Part shown: in pieces, positions 47,405 through 57,033 of the stretch
Position numbering within the stretch: the stretch's first letter is position 1
Layout of the letters: every line of letters begins with the position of its first letter
DNA from: Chlamydiota bacterium
Lineage (GTDB): Bacteria; Chlamydiota; Chlamydiia; Chlamydiales; Rhabdochlamydiaceae
Length of the DNA stretch: 64,000 nt
Assembly (NCBI GenBank): GCA_026398435.1
Contig: JAPLSW010000041.1
Span: forward strand, 48,480-112,479
Direction of reading: 5' to 3'
Made by a program: the position numbers and the translations under genes
The notes under the pieces: generated by a model
Told to the model about the DNA's origin: nothing
Database searches by the model: none
What the model saw: only the letters and a program-made list of their open reading frames with translations

Positions 47405-50400
47405 ATGGCAATACCAACCAACCTTCTTTATGAGCCAACTCGTTCTTCTCGTACTTTAGGGGCAGAAGAAGCCTCCCCGCTGTTAGGAAGGAAGATCACT
47501 CTATGTTACCGTGGAGTGGGAGGTAGCCTTAATACTGTGACGACGAATCTCAGGGAGATTTATGAAAGATTTCAAGCGAGTTTAGCAGAGTCTTTTACAT
47601 TGACCGATTTCTGTATTAAAGGTAGTTGCGTTACTCACCTATATTCTGGAGAACCCTTTGGAGACATAGATTTTCACGCTACCATAGATCTCACACGGAT
47701 TGCAGAACCAAGAGAGCGGTTTAATGCAGGCAAGATGGTTAATACAAAGCTCGTAGAAACTATCGCCAAAATTATATCTGAGAAACTCTCTTCTGCAACT
47801 CCTGCAAGCGCTGTTTCAATACTGCCTACAGATGTTTTGTTTGAAGAAAAGCATATTCCTTTTTCCAAATGGGGAAAGCCCTTTAATATTCATCAATTAC
47901 ATCTCCCAGGAAGTATCCCTTTAGAATTTACCATCAGCGCTGTAACAGGCGTAGTTAAAAAGCCTCAGCGAGATTATGATTTTAACTCTGGATCCTTAAA
48001 ACTTTGTATCGAGGATGGTCAGGTTAAAATCCATTCTAATACAGATGATGTCTACGCGACTCTTACAGAACTCAAAAAAAGACAGATCTATTGCGATTCT
48101 CCTGGAGACATTGAGAATAAGGGGCCTGAGCGATACTTCGGCAAGCTCATTAAATCAGGCTATTCTGATCCTAAAAAAGAGTTGCTTGCAGAGCTGATTA
48201 AGTATGCCGAATCTCGTAAAAAGAAGGTGGCTTTAGCTTGTGCAACAGGGAGAGATGCAACTCCTCTACCTTCGATCGCTCTCGATATTGAAAAATATTT
48301 TCTTCAGAAAGGGATTAGTCCTTCAGCTGCTTTTCTTTCACTTTGGCTTTTGCCGAATATGAAATCTGAAGGTGGTCCTGTGAAAGATCTTGTTGGAGAA
48401 GTCACTGAAATCTTGAAATCCTCTTTCACTTCCGAAGCAAACCCTGAGCAATCGGTTCTCCGTAGTCTTGTTCAAGATAATAAGAATAAAGCTGAATGCT
48501 GTTGGTATTTGTTTATGCAAGCAAAAAGCGTACGCAAGGTAGTTCATAGGGAAGAGGCTTCTTTGCAGTTGGAAATTCCTTCCTATCCTTTATTTGCAAA
48601 TGAACCTTCAGATGCATCAGTCTTTGTCATTGTGCCGATTTCGGGATTAGAAAGGCTAAAGTCTACATCTATTCCGAAGGGATTTCTTGATCTTCAGCGA
48701 GACGGGCAGCCCCTTATAGAAGTAAAAGGAGCTAACGCTACAGATGTGATTGAGACTAAAGCTGTGATTCAGGAACTTTGTCGGTCTGTTCTAACATACA
48801 CAGATTTATATCCTATTTTATCTACTGCTATGAGCCGATTTGGACTTGAAAGTCAATCTGGTTTTTCAAAAATTTTTATCGACTGGGTCCTTAGACTCTC
48901 TGAATCTGAAATAGAGAAAATACCTCTTTCAACGCTTGTCCAAGCCTTTAAAGGAATTCAAGAATACCAAATTGATGAAATGAAACAAGTTTTAGAAAGT
49001 AAGCCCGCTCACATCCTTGCCCTTCTAAAGAGGCTCCATACGCTTGTTGGTAAGGAAGAAATCTGCTCTTTTGATACCCATGTGCAAACAATTGTCACCT
49101 ACTTAGCCTACTTTGTTTTACAAAAGCCTCGAATGTGGAATGATGCCTCAGAAGAAGATCTACAGATCATGATCGATTTTGGAATGCAGCATATAGAAAA
49201 ACTGTGCCAAAAAGAAAAAATCGAAGTCTATAAAAGTAATGGTCTTGAAAAATTCTGGAGAAGAATTCTTAGTTTTCCCTATTTCTTATATTTTCAAAAG
49301 AAAGTCGGTATATCCGAGATGGTTCTTGGGGGAAAATACTGTTTAGAGTTTGGAAGTGTAAAAGAGAGCTTACAGTGCCTCCAATTGATTGTGGAAAGAG
49401 AAGATTCCTTGGGCCAAGTAGAAATTCAAGAGCTCATGGAGAGTTTACAAGAAGTAAATCCTTTAGAATATGCTAAATTCCTCACAAAAAATGCTACTGT
49501 CATCAGAAGAAAAATGGAAGCATTTCCCTCAATAATGGAGCCCTTTTTAGGAAAGCTTTTAACAAAAACATTATCTCCCGACATTATACCTATATTCCTA
49601 GAGGTCATGGATGCCTATTGTGGGGAAGAAGAGAAAAAAAAGATTACAAAGACACTTTTCATTAATGCCGCAAAACAAAACCCTCAGAGCGTTCTTCTTT
49701 TAGAGCAAGTGTCTATTCATAGAAATCTTTCATGTAAAGACTTTGATTGGATTTCCGAAATGGATGCTGACCAGATCCAATTATTGAGTAAGCAATCAGG
49801 ATTTGCCCTTCTTTTGGCAAGTGATCCCGATTTTATCACGGCTATTATTGATCGAGCTATTTTAGTGAGAAATTTCGATCTTGTTACCTTAGCATCTCTA
49901 CAACAGGCCAAGACCCGTCCAGAGGAATGCTTACGCTCTCTTGAGGTTCTTAATCGATCATCCATAGATCCAACAGATCTTACCATGTTGCCTGCGCGTA
50001 TAAAGATATTAGGGCAACTCCTTAAAAGTCATCCAGGTTTTATAGAAAATACAAAAAGCCGATCTCTGATTGAAGCAGTGCTTACCAATTTATCAATGTA
50101 TCTTACAACTTCTGAAGGGGGCCCGGTACGAGTGCTTGATGAGGAATTCTTTTCTGCCCTGCAAGAGTTTCATAAGAATACAGCTCTCTATACCCTGGAT
50201 AATCCTACTTGGCCACAGATTTGGAAGACACTCCATGCTTCCGGTAGGAATAAAGCTATTAAAGACTGGATTAACCCAGAAGATTTAGCCAAGACTCTGG
50301 CAACCACCAATCCGACAGGAAATATCTTAAAGCTTATAGATACTTTTGACTTAGATGGCTCTTTTATCTATGAATTGATACGCCAAGTGAGAAATCTTTC

Positions 50401-52249
50401 TAAGGATTCTTATCCCGCTTTTACAGCTCTAATTCAGGGCCTTCTTCAAAAGGGGAATCATTTACTTTTAGAGAGTGTTTCTTTAGAGACTTCAACTGAA
50501 ACAGAAGACCTTGCCTCATTTGTTATCAATACGTTTTATAATTCAATTCAAGGTTCAGATAAACGGATCCTCGACAGCTACGCTTTTTTAGCATTATCCT
50601 ATAATAGGCCCGAAAAGATCGAGCGATTGCTGAGTATCTTTGATAGTATATACGCGGGTAAGACCTCCTCAACACCCCTATTCGAAAATTCGACTCTACC
50701 CCTACAAATTCTATTTTTCTTTGCTAAGAGATCCATGATAAGGAAAGATATCACTATTTTTAAAATTACTGCTTCTTATAAAGCGTGGGGAAGTAAGAAA
50801 GTTGCACATGAATCCTTTATAGATGCAGAGGTGGATCTTCTATCCTTCCAACTGAGGAAATTATTTGAGGGAAGTTTTTCAGATTCTATTGAAGATATGG
50901 CCCCTATCGAAGAAAAGCGACCAATCTCTGTATTTGAGTTTTATTCTCTGTTTTTAGTAGATATTATAAAACGCTCTACTGTTGATCTAGGAAGATCTTT
51001 AGCTACAGGAGAAATCGGAAGAAAAGGCGTTAATCTTGCAGCTGTCATTGAACTAATCAATTACATAAATAAGAAGAAACTGATTAAATTAATTCCGTTT
51101 CTTACCCCTTTGGTTGTAGAAATACAAAAATTGGAGCCCAAGCAACAGCAAGAGTTTGCTATTCGGTTTATCGGTCAAGCTACAGAAATGTTAATGGAGA
51201 TCGAAAGAAAACCTATTGAACAAACTCCTTTATTAGCCTTTTCTAATTTATTAAATTATGTTAACGGATTGGTTAACTCGGCTGAATCTTCTTCGAAAAA
51301 AAAGATCCCTCGATCAGGGATTAAAGCGATTCTTGATTGTGCATGGCATATTATCCCCAATTTTAAAGGAACAGAAGAGGGTATACACAACGCTTTGACA
51401 TCCATTTTTACATTAGAAGCAAATCTTAGTAAAGATGAGATAGAATCTTATCATTCGTCGAGGGCCGAATCGATTATATCAAGAAAAGGAAGTGTCAAAC
51501 TTGCCGAGTTAAATGGATGGATAAGATTGACACTCCTTTTAGATCCGAGATTTTCATCTGGGATGGACGGGGGGGCTTTTGTAGAAGAATTTAAAGGGAA
51601 GATTTTTATCAATTCAACATATTTGAATACAGAATCACGCCTTAAACCCTTTTTAGGGATTTTAGATTTGGGAATCGAAAAATTATGCAACCTTGCATTT
51701 GAAAAAAAATCAGATGTCATCACAGAAGTAGATGTTAATGATATTTTAACAGTTAATATATTTAATTTTCTTGATTGTTATTTTGATGAGATAGCAAGTG
51801 GGATATCAGAAATGCAGTTGGCAAAGAATAAAAGTGCAGGAATTGCCTTAGATAAATTTTATAGAGGCGTTTTAGAAAAGTATTTAAAACTTCCTAAGTC
51901 AATCTGTGAGATCATTCCATTAATGTCTCTTTCTAGTCGTATTATAATTCATCGGACTAATGGATCTTTCGATTTAATTCGTATCAGAGAATTCTCTGAT
52001 CGAGATCTTTTTCAGAGCCTGTATTTGATGATTCGCAACCTCCCTTTATTAACAGTAAAAGAAGGTAAGCTATATAATTTGCTAGTTAAATCTATTGCTG
52101 AAGTTTATGCAAAAAATAAAAGTGCTATTGAAAAAGTCTTAAAACCAGAAGAAGTTGAAGAGATTAATTGTGTGCTCAGTCAGTTAATTCCCGCAGCTGT
52201 AGCTTTGGGTGTATCTGGAGGCGCCGGTAGCAGTGTTCGGAGGGTCTAG
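47405..52249 (+). CDS. Large protein with N-terminal nucleotidyltransferase signature
   Basis: 1,614 residues, no signal peptide. Near the N-terminus is a Pol-beta-type nucleotidyltransferase pattern: G73-S74 followed by D87-I-D89 (KGSCVTHLY...FGDIDFH), a strand PLEFTIS with Glu174 as a possible third carboxylate, and R189-D-Y-D-F-N-S, which resembles the RDFTIN block of CCA-adding and poly(A) polymerases. The other 1,350 residues are largely alpha-helical with many Leu/Lys/Glu heptad-like stretches and no motif I know. It would transfer a nucleotide to RNA, protein or a small molecule, possibly as an effector toward the host; this is inference. It is divergent from the small genes to its left and convergent with the next gene. 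Confidence 0.55.
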   Translation: MAIPTNLLYEPTRSSRTLGAEEASPLLGRKITLCYRGVGGSLNTVTTNLREIYERFQASLAESFTLTDFCIKGSCVTHLYSGEPFGDIDFHATIDLTRIAEPRERFNAGKMVNTKLVETIAKIISEKLSSATPASAVSILPTDVLFEEKHIPFSKWGKPFNIHQLHLPGSIPLEFTISAVTGVVKKPQRDYDFNSGSLKLCIEDGQVKIHSNTDDVYATLTELKKRQIYCDSPGDIENKGPERYFGKLIKSGYSDPKKELLAELIKYAESRKKKVALACATGRDATPLPSIALDIEKYFLQKGISPSAAFLSLWLLPNMKSEGGPVKDLVGEVTEILKSSFTSEANPEQSVLRSLVQDNKNKAECCWYLFMQAKSVRKVVHREEASLQLEIPSYPLFANEPSDASVFVIVPISGLERLKSTSIPKGFLDLQRDGQPLIEVKGANATDVIETKAVIQELCRSVLTYTDLYPILSTAMSRFGLESQSGFSKIFIDWVLRLSESEIEKIPLSTLVQAFKGIQEYQIDEMKQVLESKPAHILALLKRLHTLVGKEEICSFDTHVQTIVTYLAYFVLQKPRMWNDASEEDLQIMIDFGMQHIEKLCQKEKIEVYKSNGLEKFWRRILSFPYFLYFQKKVGISEMVLGGKYCLEFGSVKESLQCLQLIVEREDSLGQVEIQELMESLQEVNPLEYAKFLTKNATVIRRKMEAFPSIMEPFLGKLLTKTLSPDIIPIFLEVMDAYCGEEEKKKITKTLFINAAKQNPQSVLLLEQVSIHRNLSCKDFDWISEMDADQIQLLSKQSGFALLLASDPDFITAIIDRAILVRNFDLVTLASLQQAKTRPEECLRSLEVLNRSSIDPTDLTMLPARIKILGQLLKSHPGFIENTKSRSLIEAVLTNLSMYLTTSEGGPVRVLDEEFFSALQEFHKNTALYTLDNPTWPQIWKTLHASGRNKAIKDWINPEDLAKTLATTNPTGNILKLIDTFDLDGSFIYELIRQVRNLSKDSYPAFTALIQGLLQKGNHLLLESVSLETSTETEDLASFVINTFYNSIQGSDKRILDSYAFLALSYNRPEKIERLLSIFDSIYAGKTSSTPLFENSTLPLQILFFFAKRSMIRKDITIFKITASYKAWGSKKVAHESFIDAEVDLLSFQLRKLFEGSFSDSIEDMAPIEEKRPISVFEFYSLFLVDIIKRSTVDLGRSLATGEIGRKGVNLAAVIELINYINKKKLIKLIPFLTPLVVEIQKLEPKQQQEFAIRFIGQATEMLMEIERKPIEQTPLLAFSNLLNYVNGLVNSAESSSKKKIPRSGIKAILDCAWHIIPNFKGTEEGIHNALTSIFTLEANLSKDEIESYHSSRAESIISRKGSVKLAELNGWIRLTLLLDPRFSSGMDGGAFVEEFKGKIFINSTYLNTESRLKPFLGILDLGIEKLCNLAFEKKSDVITEVDVNDILTVNIFNFLDCYFDEIASGISEMQLAKNKSAGIALDKFYRGVLEKYLKLPKSICEIIPLMSLSSRIIIHRTNGSFDLIRIREFSDRDLFQSLYLMIRNLPLLTVKEGKLYNLLVKSIAEVYAKNKSAIEKVLKPEEVEEINCVLSQLIPAAVALGVSGGAGSSVRRV

Positions 52250-52317
52250 AGGTAAATAGGTTATCTAAATTTAGTGTAGTCAGGCAAGGCACTTATTGGC
52301 CTTCTAAAGTTTTGTAT

Positions 52318-53070
52318 TTAGCTCGATCCTTCAGGAAGAGGGGATGTTAAGAGGTATTCTTGTATCGATTGCAATACTTGCAACTGCCAAAAGTTCCCAA
52401 GGTCTTGATACTCTTCTTTAAGGCAACCTTCCAGCTCCTTCCATTTTTTTTCAAAGGAAGGGGCCTGCTTTTTCCTATTTAGAGAAAGTTCATGGTAGCT
52501 TTTTTTGATATCAGCGATTTTTTGGAGCAAGCTATGTTTTTTTTCTTCATCAGTAATCAAAGACAGTAGGTCACTTGCAAGAACAAAGGAGCTAATCGAC
52601 TTTTTTATCTCAGGATAAAAGGTTGCAAAATCCTCTTTGGGAGCCGCTGTCGTTAAAATATACGCTTTTCCCTCTTTCACTAGGATCATTTGGAGCATGC
52701 GGACATCGCCCCATTTAGACTTGGAGTCAATCTCTGTAAGCCTGCCTAGGCCAGATTCGGTCTTAATAGAGCCTAGATCTCTCCAACGAGTCGTTCTATC
52801 CTTTTCATGGAGTTTCTTCACTTCTTGGATGTACTTATGAAGGGGTAGATCTACTTGCTCTATTGATAGATTCATCGAAGGGCAAAAACCTGCCTTTGAT
52901 TTTTTTACGAAGCCGACAACTACTTTTGGGGAAAGAGCTTTAGCATCGATCATTTCCCAGTTAGGAGGTGGTATAAAAATCGAATAGATTTTAGATGAAT
53001 CTGGCTCAGCGTAGCAAGCTACGGTGAGCCAGATGGATAAACAAACCAGATGTTTTGTAAGCTTAAGCAA
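52318..53070 (-). CDS. Exported protein with PsbP/DUF1795-like fold
   Basis: 250 residues if started at TTG 53070, the only start giving the signal peptide (MLKLTKHLVCLSIWLTVACYA); an in-frame stop lies just upstream, so no longer start exists. The mature part begins with a strand-rich region (YSIFIPPPNWEMID..., MNLSIEQVD, GLGRLTEIDSK, MLQMILVKEGKAYILTTAA, then PEIKKSISSFVL) that looks like the PsbP/Mog1-type fold of DUF1795 proteins, followed by about 75 residues of coiled helical sequence. It lies where Chlamydia has CT311, just before the ATPase operon; whether it is orthologous I cannot tell. It follows the small gene at 53080 by nine bases in one operon. Confidence 0.55.
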   Translation of the reverse strand: MLKLTKHLVCLSIWLTVACYAEPDSSKIYSIFIPPPNWEMIDAKALSPKVVVGFVKKSKAGFCPSMNLSIEQVDLPLHKYIQEVKKLHEKDRTTRWRDLGSIKTESGLGRLTEIDSKSKWGDVRMLQMILVKEGKAYILTTAAPKEDFATFYPEIKKSISSFVLASDLLSLITDEEKKHSLLQKIADIKKSYHELSLNRKKQAPSFEKKWKELEGCLKEEYQDLGNFWQLQVLQSIQEYLLTSPLPEGSS

Positions 53071-53079
53071 GAGATCCGT

Positions 53080-53346
53080 CTAGTTATGAGAGCAAGAGTC
53101 GTGGCCGCTTGAACTTGTACTTTGATGAAGCAGTGAGGCGAGGATTCCAACGCCGGCTGCAATTCCAAGACCCCAACCCAGCATAGAAAGACTAAGAGCT
53201 GTATAGGCTCCATCTTGAGAGCCGGTTCCTGGACGATAAAGCTCATCGGTTTCTTGGGCTAAGATATTGATGTCTTCTTCAGCATATATTTGCGTAGAAG
53301 TACAAACTGTAAGCAGACAGAGTAGGGAGATTAGACGATTTTTCAT
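53080..53346 (-). CDS. Small exported single-span protein with Ser/His tail
   Basis: 88 residues from the ATG at 53346, with AAGGAG ten bases upstream. Signal peptide at 1-22 (ending IYA), an acidic linker, a glycine-rich membrane span at about 50-72 (LSLSMLGWGLGIAAGVGILASLL), and a Ser/His/Cys tail (HQSTSSSGHDSCSHN). The layout repeats that of the genes at 45613 and 46387, suggesting a lineage-specific family of small envelope proteins. Function unknown. Confidence 0.6.
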   Translation of the reverse strand: MKNRLISLLCLLTVCTSTQIYAEEDINILAQETDELYRPGTGSQDGAYTALSLSMLGWGLGIAAGVGILASLLHQSTSSSGHDSCSHN

Positions 53347-53440
53347 GGAAAGCAAGCTCCTTCAAACGTAAATATTTTACTAACAAAGTCTGTTATGACA
53401 TAGGTAGGGAGTTTCAAGCAATTTTTCTTTTAGCAAATCT

Positions 53441-55357
53441 TTACATGGTATCATAGGTGTTTACTCGGTTAATCCAACCAGTTAGCCACTTTTTTTCTTT
53501 TTCCGGATCTGGTGCATTCTTTACACGTAAAGTTAGTGCATTTTTAGCCTCAAAGGCAAAATCTCTAGCTGTCACGGGATTACTGTAGGTGGTTAATTTT
53601 ATAAGGACCTGAAAAAGACCCCACCCTTCGGTTTTATACCGCTCGCTCGGTTGTAGCCCTGAACCTTTAAAATTAAGGTAGTCTACAAGGGCATAGAAGC
53701 CATTTTGTGTATTTGTTAGATCTTGGATAACTTTCAAGATATTCTCCTTTTCCTTAAGTGAACTGCACGCTGAAAATATTTTATGGATAACAGAGGGGAC
53801 CTTGTGGATAAGGAACTTCCCTTGCAGGTCCATAGTGTTTCCTAGCCACTCTAGAATTTCTCGCGTTTGCGGAGAGTCTTGAGCTTCTATAAATACTTCC
53901 CTGCTGCCCCACAGGCAGCAGGTGGCATTTTGAAGATGGTATGGAATGTCTGCCTTTTGGCTTTTGAGATAGGCCAGGTAGTCTGGAAATCCTTCTTCAA
54001 AGCTTGTCTTTTTGTCTTTGGGGTACCATATAAAATGCCCAATGCCCAAAGACAAGAAATCTTCCTGGGGATTCCAGTAGAGAAGTTTTTTTTTGGATGA
54101 TCCTGTTTCATTATGCCAAACCTTTTTCGCTATTTTTTCACAGGTCTCTGCAGTGGCATTATCAATTTTAAGCAGAAGGGTGATCTCTTTTTGTAAGAAA
54201 GCATGGTTGCTTTTTTCTTCTGAGGATATAAGGGGAGTAGCACTTAAATTGGTGCAGTATTTCTCTTTAGCCTTAAAAATTCGAGCAAGGCTTTCGTCGA
54301 TCCTTTTTTCAGAGAGCTTTCCTGTTTTTACTGCATCTACTAAAAAACTATGGATACGTAGAATGTCACTTGGGGTGAGTTCGTCTTGAGCGGGCTCATT
54401 AAGTAGCTTGCCTCCAAAGCAAAGAAGATCAGTTCCTGCAAGCAGCGCGCTGAGCGCCGCTTTTTCTACCGATTCTTCTGATTTGATAAGCCCTTTCATA
54501 ATTAGAGAATCGCTGATGACAAGTCCTTCAAATCTCCAGGAGTTTCTAAGAAGGTCTGTAAGTAGTTTTGAAGAAACAGAGGCCGGATGATCCGGATCTA
54601 CTTTGCTATATAGAACATGGGCCGTCATCATAGCTTCTGCTTCATTTTTTAAAGCAGAAAATGGCTTCCAGTGGATTTGCTCGAGTAGGAGAGGGGTTTT
54701 ATCTACCATGGGAGTATTGCTATGGGAATCAATGCTCACATCTCCGTGACCTGGGAAATGCTTAATGACAGCAAGGACTCCATTGTCTTTATATCCCGCA
54801 AGGGCAGCTTTGGAGTAGATAATGACTTTATCGGGATCGGAGCTATAGGAGCGGTTTCCTATTATTGGATTTTTAGGGTTGCTGTCGACATCGACGACTG
54901 GGGCGTAGTTCATATTGATACCTGCGGCCTTTAGCTCTTTAGCTTGGGCGGCCGCTGTTTGGTAGGCAATCTCGGTAATGTCAAGGCTTGCTAGTTCCCG
55001 ATTACTCGGAAATTGAGAAAAACCAATTTTTAATCTATTAACTCTCCCGCCCTCTTGGTCGGTTGATAGGAAAAGAGGAATCTGGCAATATTTCTGATTA
55101 AGCTCATTTAGGCTCAAGGATAAATCCTTTACTTGCTCAAAACTTTCTAGTGTGTTACTCCAACCATAGTAGATGAATCCACCCACATGGGCTTTCTGGA
55201 TGAGAAGCTCCGCTTCAACGCTCGCTTCTTTCCCATGGAAGTGGACGATGAAAAGTTGCCCGACTTTTTGTTCTAAGGATAACTCCTTAAGGTTCGTGCA
55301 AAACCCTTGGGCTGAAGTGATGAGGAAAGCGCACAAAAATAGGATGAGTTTTTTCAT
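53441..55357 (-). CDS. Exported glycoside hydrolase family 3, beta-N-acetylhexosaminidase (NagZ-like)
   Basis: 638 residues with a signal peptide (1-20). The catalytic domain is GH3 of the NagZ type: TDQEGGRVNRL (99-109), the loop motif KHFPGHGDVSIDSH (199-212) holding the His/Asp general acid-base pair, and Asp283 in VISDSLIMKG as the nucleophile. NagZ removes terminal GlcNAc from muropeptides or other chitin-like chains. NagZ of E. coli is cytosolic and about 340 residues; this protein is exported and has about 270 extra C-terminal residues of unknown fold, closer in layout to exported GH3 enzymes. It may act on peptidoglycan in the periplasm or on host glycans. Confidence 0.85.
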   Translation of the reverse strand: MKKLILFLCAFLITSAQGFCTNLKELSLEQKVGQLFIVHFHGKEASVEAELLIQKAHVGGFIYYGWSNTLESFEQVKDLSLSLNELNQKYCQIPLFLSTDQEGGRVNRLKIGFSQFPSNRELASLDITEIAYQTAAAQAKELKAAGINMNYAPVVDVDSNPKNPIIGNRSYSSDPDKVIIYSKAALAGYKDNGVLAVIKHFPGHGDVSIDSHSNTPMVDKTPLLLEQIHWKPFSALKNEAEAMMTAHVLYSKVDPDHPASVSSKLLTDLLRNSWRFEGLVISDSLIMKGLIKSEESVEKAALSALLAGTDLLCFGGKLLNEPAQDELTPSDILRIHSFLVDAVKTGKLSEKRIDESLARIFKAKEKYCTNLSATPLISSEEKSNHAFLQKEITLLLKIDNATAETCEKIAKKVWHNETGSSKKKLLYWNPQEDFLSLGIGHFIWYPKDKKTSFEEGFPDYLAYLKSQKADIPYHLQNATCCLWGSREVFIEAQDSPQTREILEWLGNTMDLQGKFLIHKVPSVIHKIFSACSSLKEKENILKVIQDLTNTQNGFYALVDYLNFKGSGLQPSERYKTEGWGLFQVLIKLTTYSNPVTARDFAFEAKNALTLRVKNAPDPEKEKKWLTGWINRVNTYDTM

Positions 55358-55587
55358 AAGTTTTTAAGCTCTTAGGATTTTTAAAAATCCAAGGTAAAAT
55401 TTTTATAGATAAATGTCCAAGCTATTAGAATTGTGAGAGTGGCTTTTAGCAAGGCTTGAAGAAGCTGTGAAAGATGGGTTCCTAGGTTATGTGCTTTTTA
55501 TTTTATTTTCTCTAGGGAAAAATTGCATTGAAAAATAACCTCGGATTAGAAATAACTATAGTGTAATCAATTGAATTAGGTGGCTGG

Positions 55588-56217
55588 ATGAAAGGATTAG
55601 AATCAGGTAAAGACAAAGTCAAAAAGATCTGCGAAGTACTCAAGAAAGAGACTCTAGAGCCTGCAAAAAAAGAAGCGGAAGAGATTCTTCATCAGGCGCA
55701 TGCCACTGCTGAAACTATTATTAGCCAGGCCCATGAGAAGGCTAAAGATATTGAATCGGCTGCAAAAAAAGAAATTGAAAGACAAAGGAACGTTTTTCAA
55801 TCATCTCTCAACCAGGCATGCAAGCAGTCAATAGAAAGCCTCAAACAAGAGATCGAAAATAAGCTCTTTAGTAAGGAGCTTTCAAACTTAATTACCACGC
55901 AAACTCAAGATCCAAAGGTAATAGCAGAGCTCGTAACCGCCGTTGTTAAGGCCATTGAAAAAGAAGGGATTAATTCAGATATTACAGCATATGTCTCTTC
56001 GGTCGTTCCAGCAAAAACCATTAATGGCCTACTTACCCAAAATGTTTTACAGCGTCTTAAAGAAAAAGAGGTCCTTCTCGGATCTATGCAAGGTGGAGTC
56101 GCTGTTAAACTACACAAAGAAAATATTACTTTAGATATTACGGATATCGCTTTAAAAGAGCTTGTTTCTCAGTATATACGCAAAGATTTTCGCGATATGC
56201 TGTTTGTGGCTAACTAA
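55588..56217 (+). CDS. atpE: V-type ATP synthase subunit E
   Basis: 209 residues. Residues 1-85 are a highly charged coiled helix (KKEAEEILHQAHATAETIISQAHEKA), the stalk region, followed by the globular C-terminal domain that holds the A3B3 head (EKEVLLGSMQGGVAVKLHKENITLDI). It forms part of the peripheral stalk of the rotary ATPase. It is the first gene of the operon; an AGGTGG site precedes the ATG. The 230 bp before it hold nothing clear, though a TTGAAA at 55528 and an A/T-rich TATAGT at 55557 may be promoter remnants with odd spacing. Confidence 0.9.
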   Translation: MKGLESGKDKVKKICEVLKKETLEPAKKEAEEILHQAHATAETIISQAHEKAKDIESAAKKEIERQRNVFQSSLNQACKQSIESLKQEIENKLFSKELSNLITTQTQDPKVIAELVTAVVKAIEKEGINSDITAYVSSVVPAKTINGLLTQNVLQRLKEKEVLLGSMQGGVAVKLHKENITLDITDIALKELVSQYIRKDFRDMLFVAN

Positions 56218-56236
56218 CAAAGAGTAGAGTACTTAA

Positions 56237-57010
56237 ATGTCAAATTACTACTATTTAGCAACTACTCTTCCACCCTTGGAATTTCCAAGTGTGCCGGATA
56301 TTAGCTTTGAATCCCTTAAGGAATCCTTGTCATTAAATCTTTCAGAAAAAGATTTAGAGAAAGTGGAAGTTTTGCGCCTTTTTGTTGATATCAATAATAT
56401 TAGACCTCTTCTTCTTGAAGAAGAAATCGACTCTAGGGGTAATCTCACTGAAAAAGATCTCGATGAAGCTCTGCTTGTCCAAGATTTTTTGCCAGAGTTT
56501 GTCTTCGATTTCTTAGATAAGTACGATACTCTACCTGAAAAATTAAAGCATTTTTCAGAGCTGCTGTCGAAATTTTTTACAGAAGAAATACCAAAGCAAA
56601 AAGGGTTTTTAAAAGAATATCTCACTTTTGAAAGGGAGTGGCGTCTTGTGATTTTGGCTCTACGTGCTAAAATCGCAAATAGAGATGTGGCAAAAGAACT
56701 GCAGTTTGAAGATTTTAATGAACCTATCGTTTCTCAAATTCTAGCGCAGAAAGATGCCGAGCAGTATGACCCGCCGGTAGAGTATAAAGAACTTAAAGAA
56801 AAGTTTCTTGCCTGCGGGACAGACCCATGGCAGCAAAATAAAATGCTTTCAGAATACAGGTTTTCAAGGATTGAGGAAATGGTCAAAAAAGGACAGTTCT
56901 CTATCCAGGCGATCTTAGCTTATATCGCTCAACTTATGATTGTTGAATATTGGAATGAGCTCGATGAGGAAAGAGGTAAGGTCATCTTGGATACGTTTAA
57001 ATCAAGTTAA
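56237..57010 (+). CDS. DUF2764 protein, probable V-ATPase C-like subunit
   Basis: 257 residues, largely alpha-helical, with blocks such as YYYLATTLPPLEF at the start and RIEEMVKKGQFSIQAILAYIAQL near the end. This is the DUF2764 type found at this position in chlamydial and spirochaete V-ATPase operons (CT309 in C. trachomatis), where other organisms encode subunit C. It probably links the central stalk to the membrane rotor. The gene lies 19 bases after atpE and 23 before atpA. The assignment as a subunit rests on position and helical content, not on sequence similarity I could verify. Confidence 0.75.
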   Translation: MSNYYYLATTLPPLEFPSVPDISFESLKESLSLNLSEKDLEKVEVLRLFVDINNIRPLLLEEEIDSRGNLTEKDLDEALLVQDFLPEFVFDFLDKYDTLPEKLKHFSELLSKFFTEEIPKQKGFLKEYLTFEREWRLVILALRAKIANRDVAKELQFEDFNEPIVSQILAQKDAEQYDPPVEYKELKEKFLACGTDPWQQNKMLSEYRFSRIEEMVKKGQFSIQAILAYIAQLMIVEYWNELDEERGKVILDTFKSS

Positions 57011-57033
57011 GAAAAATTCTTAAAGGTTAGGAA

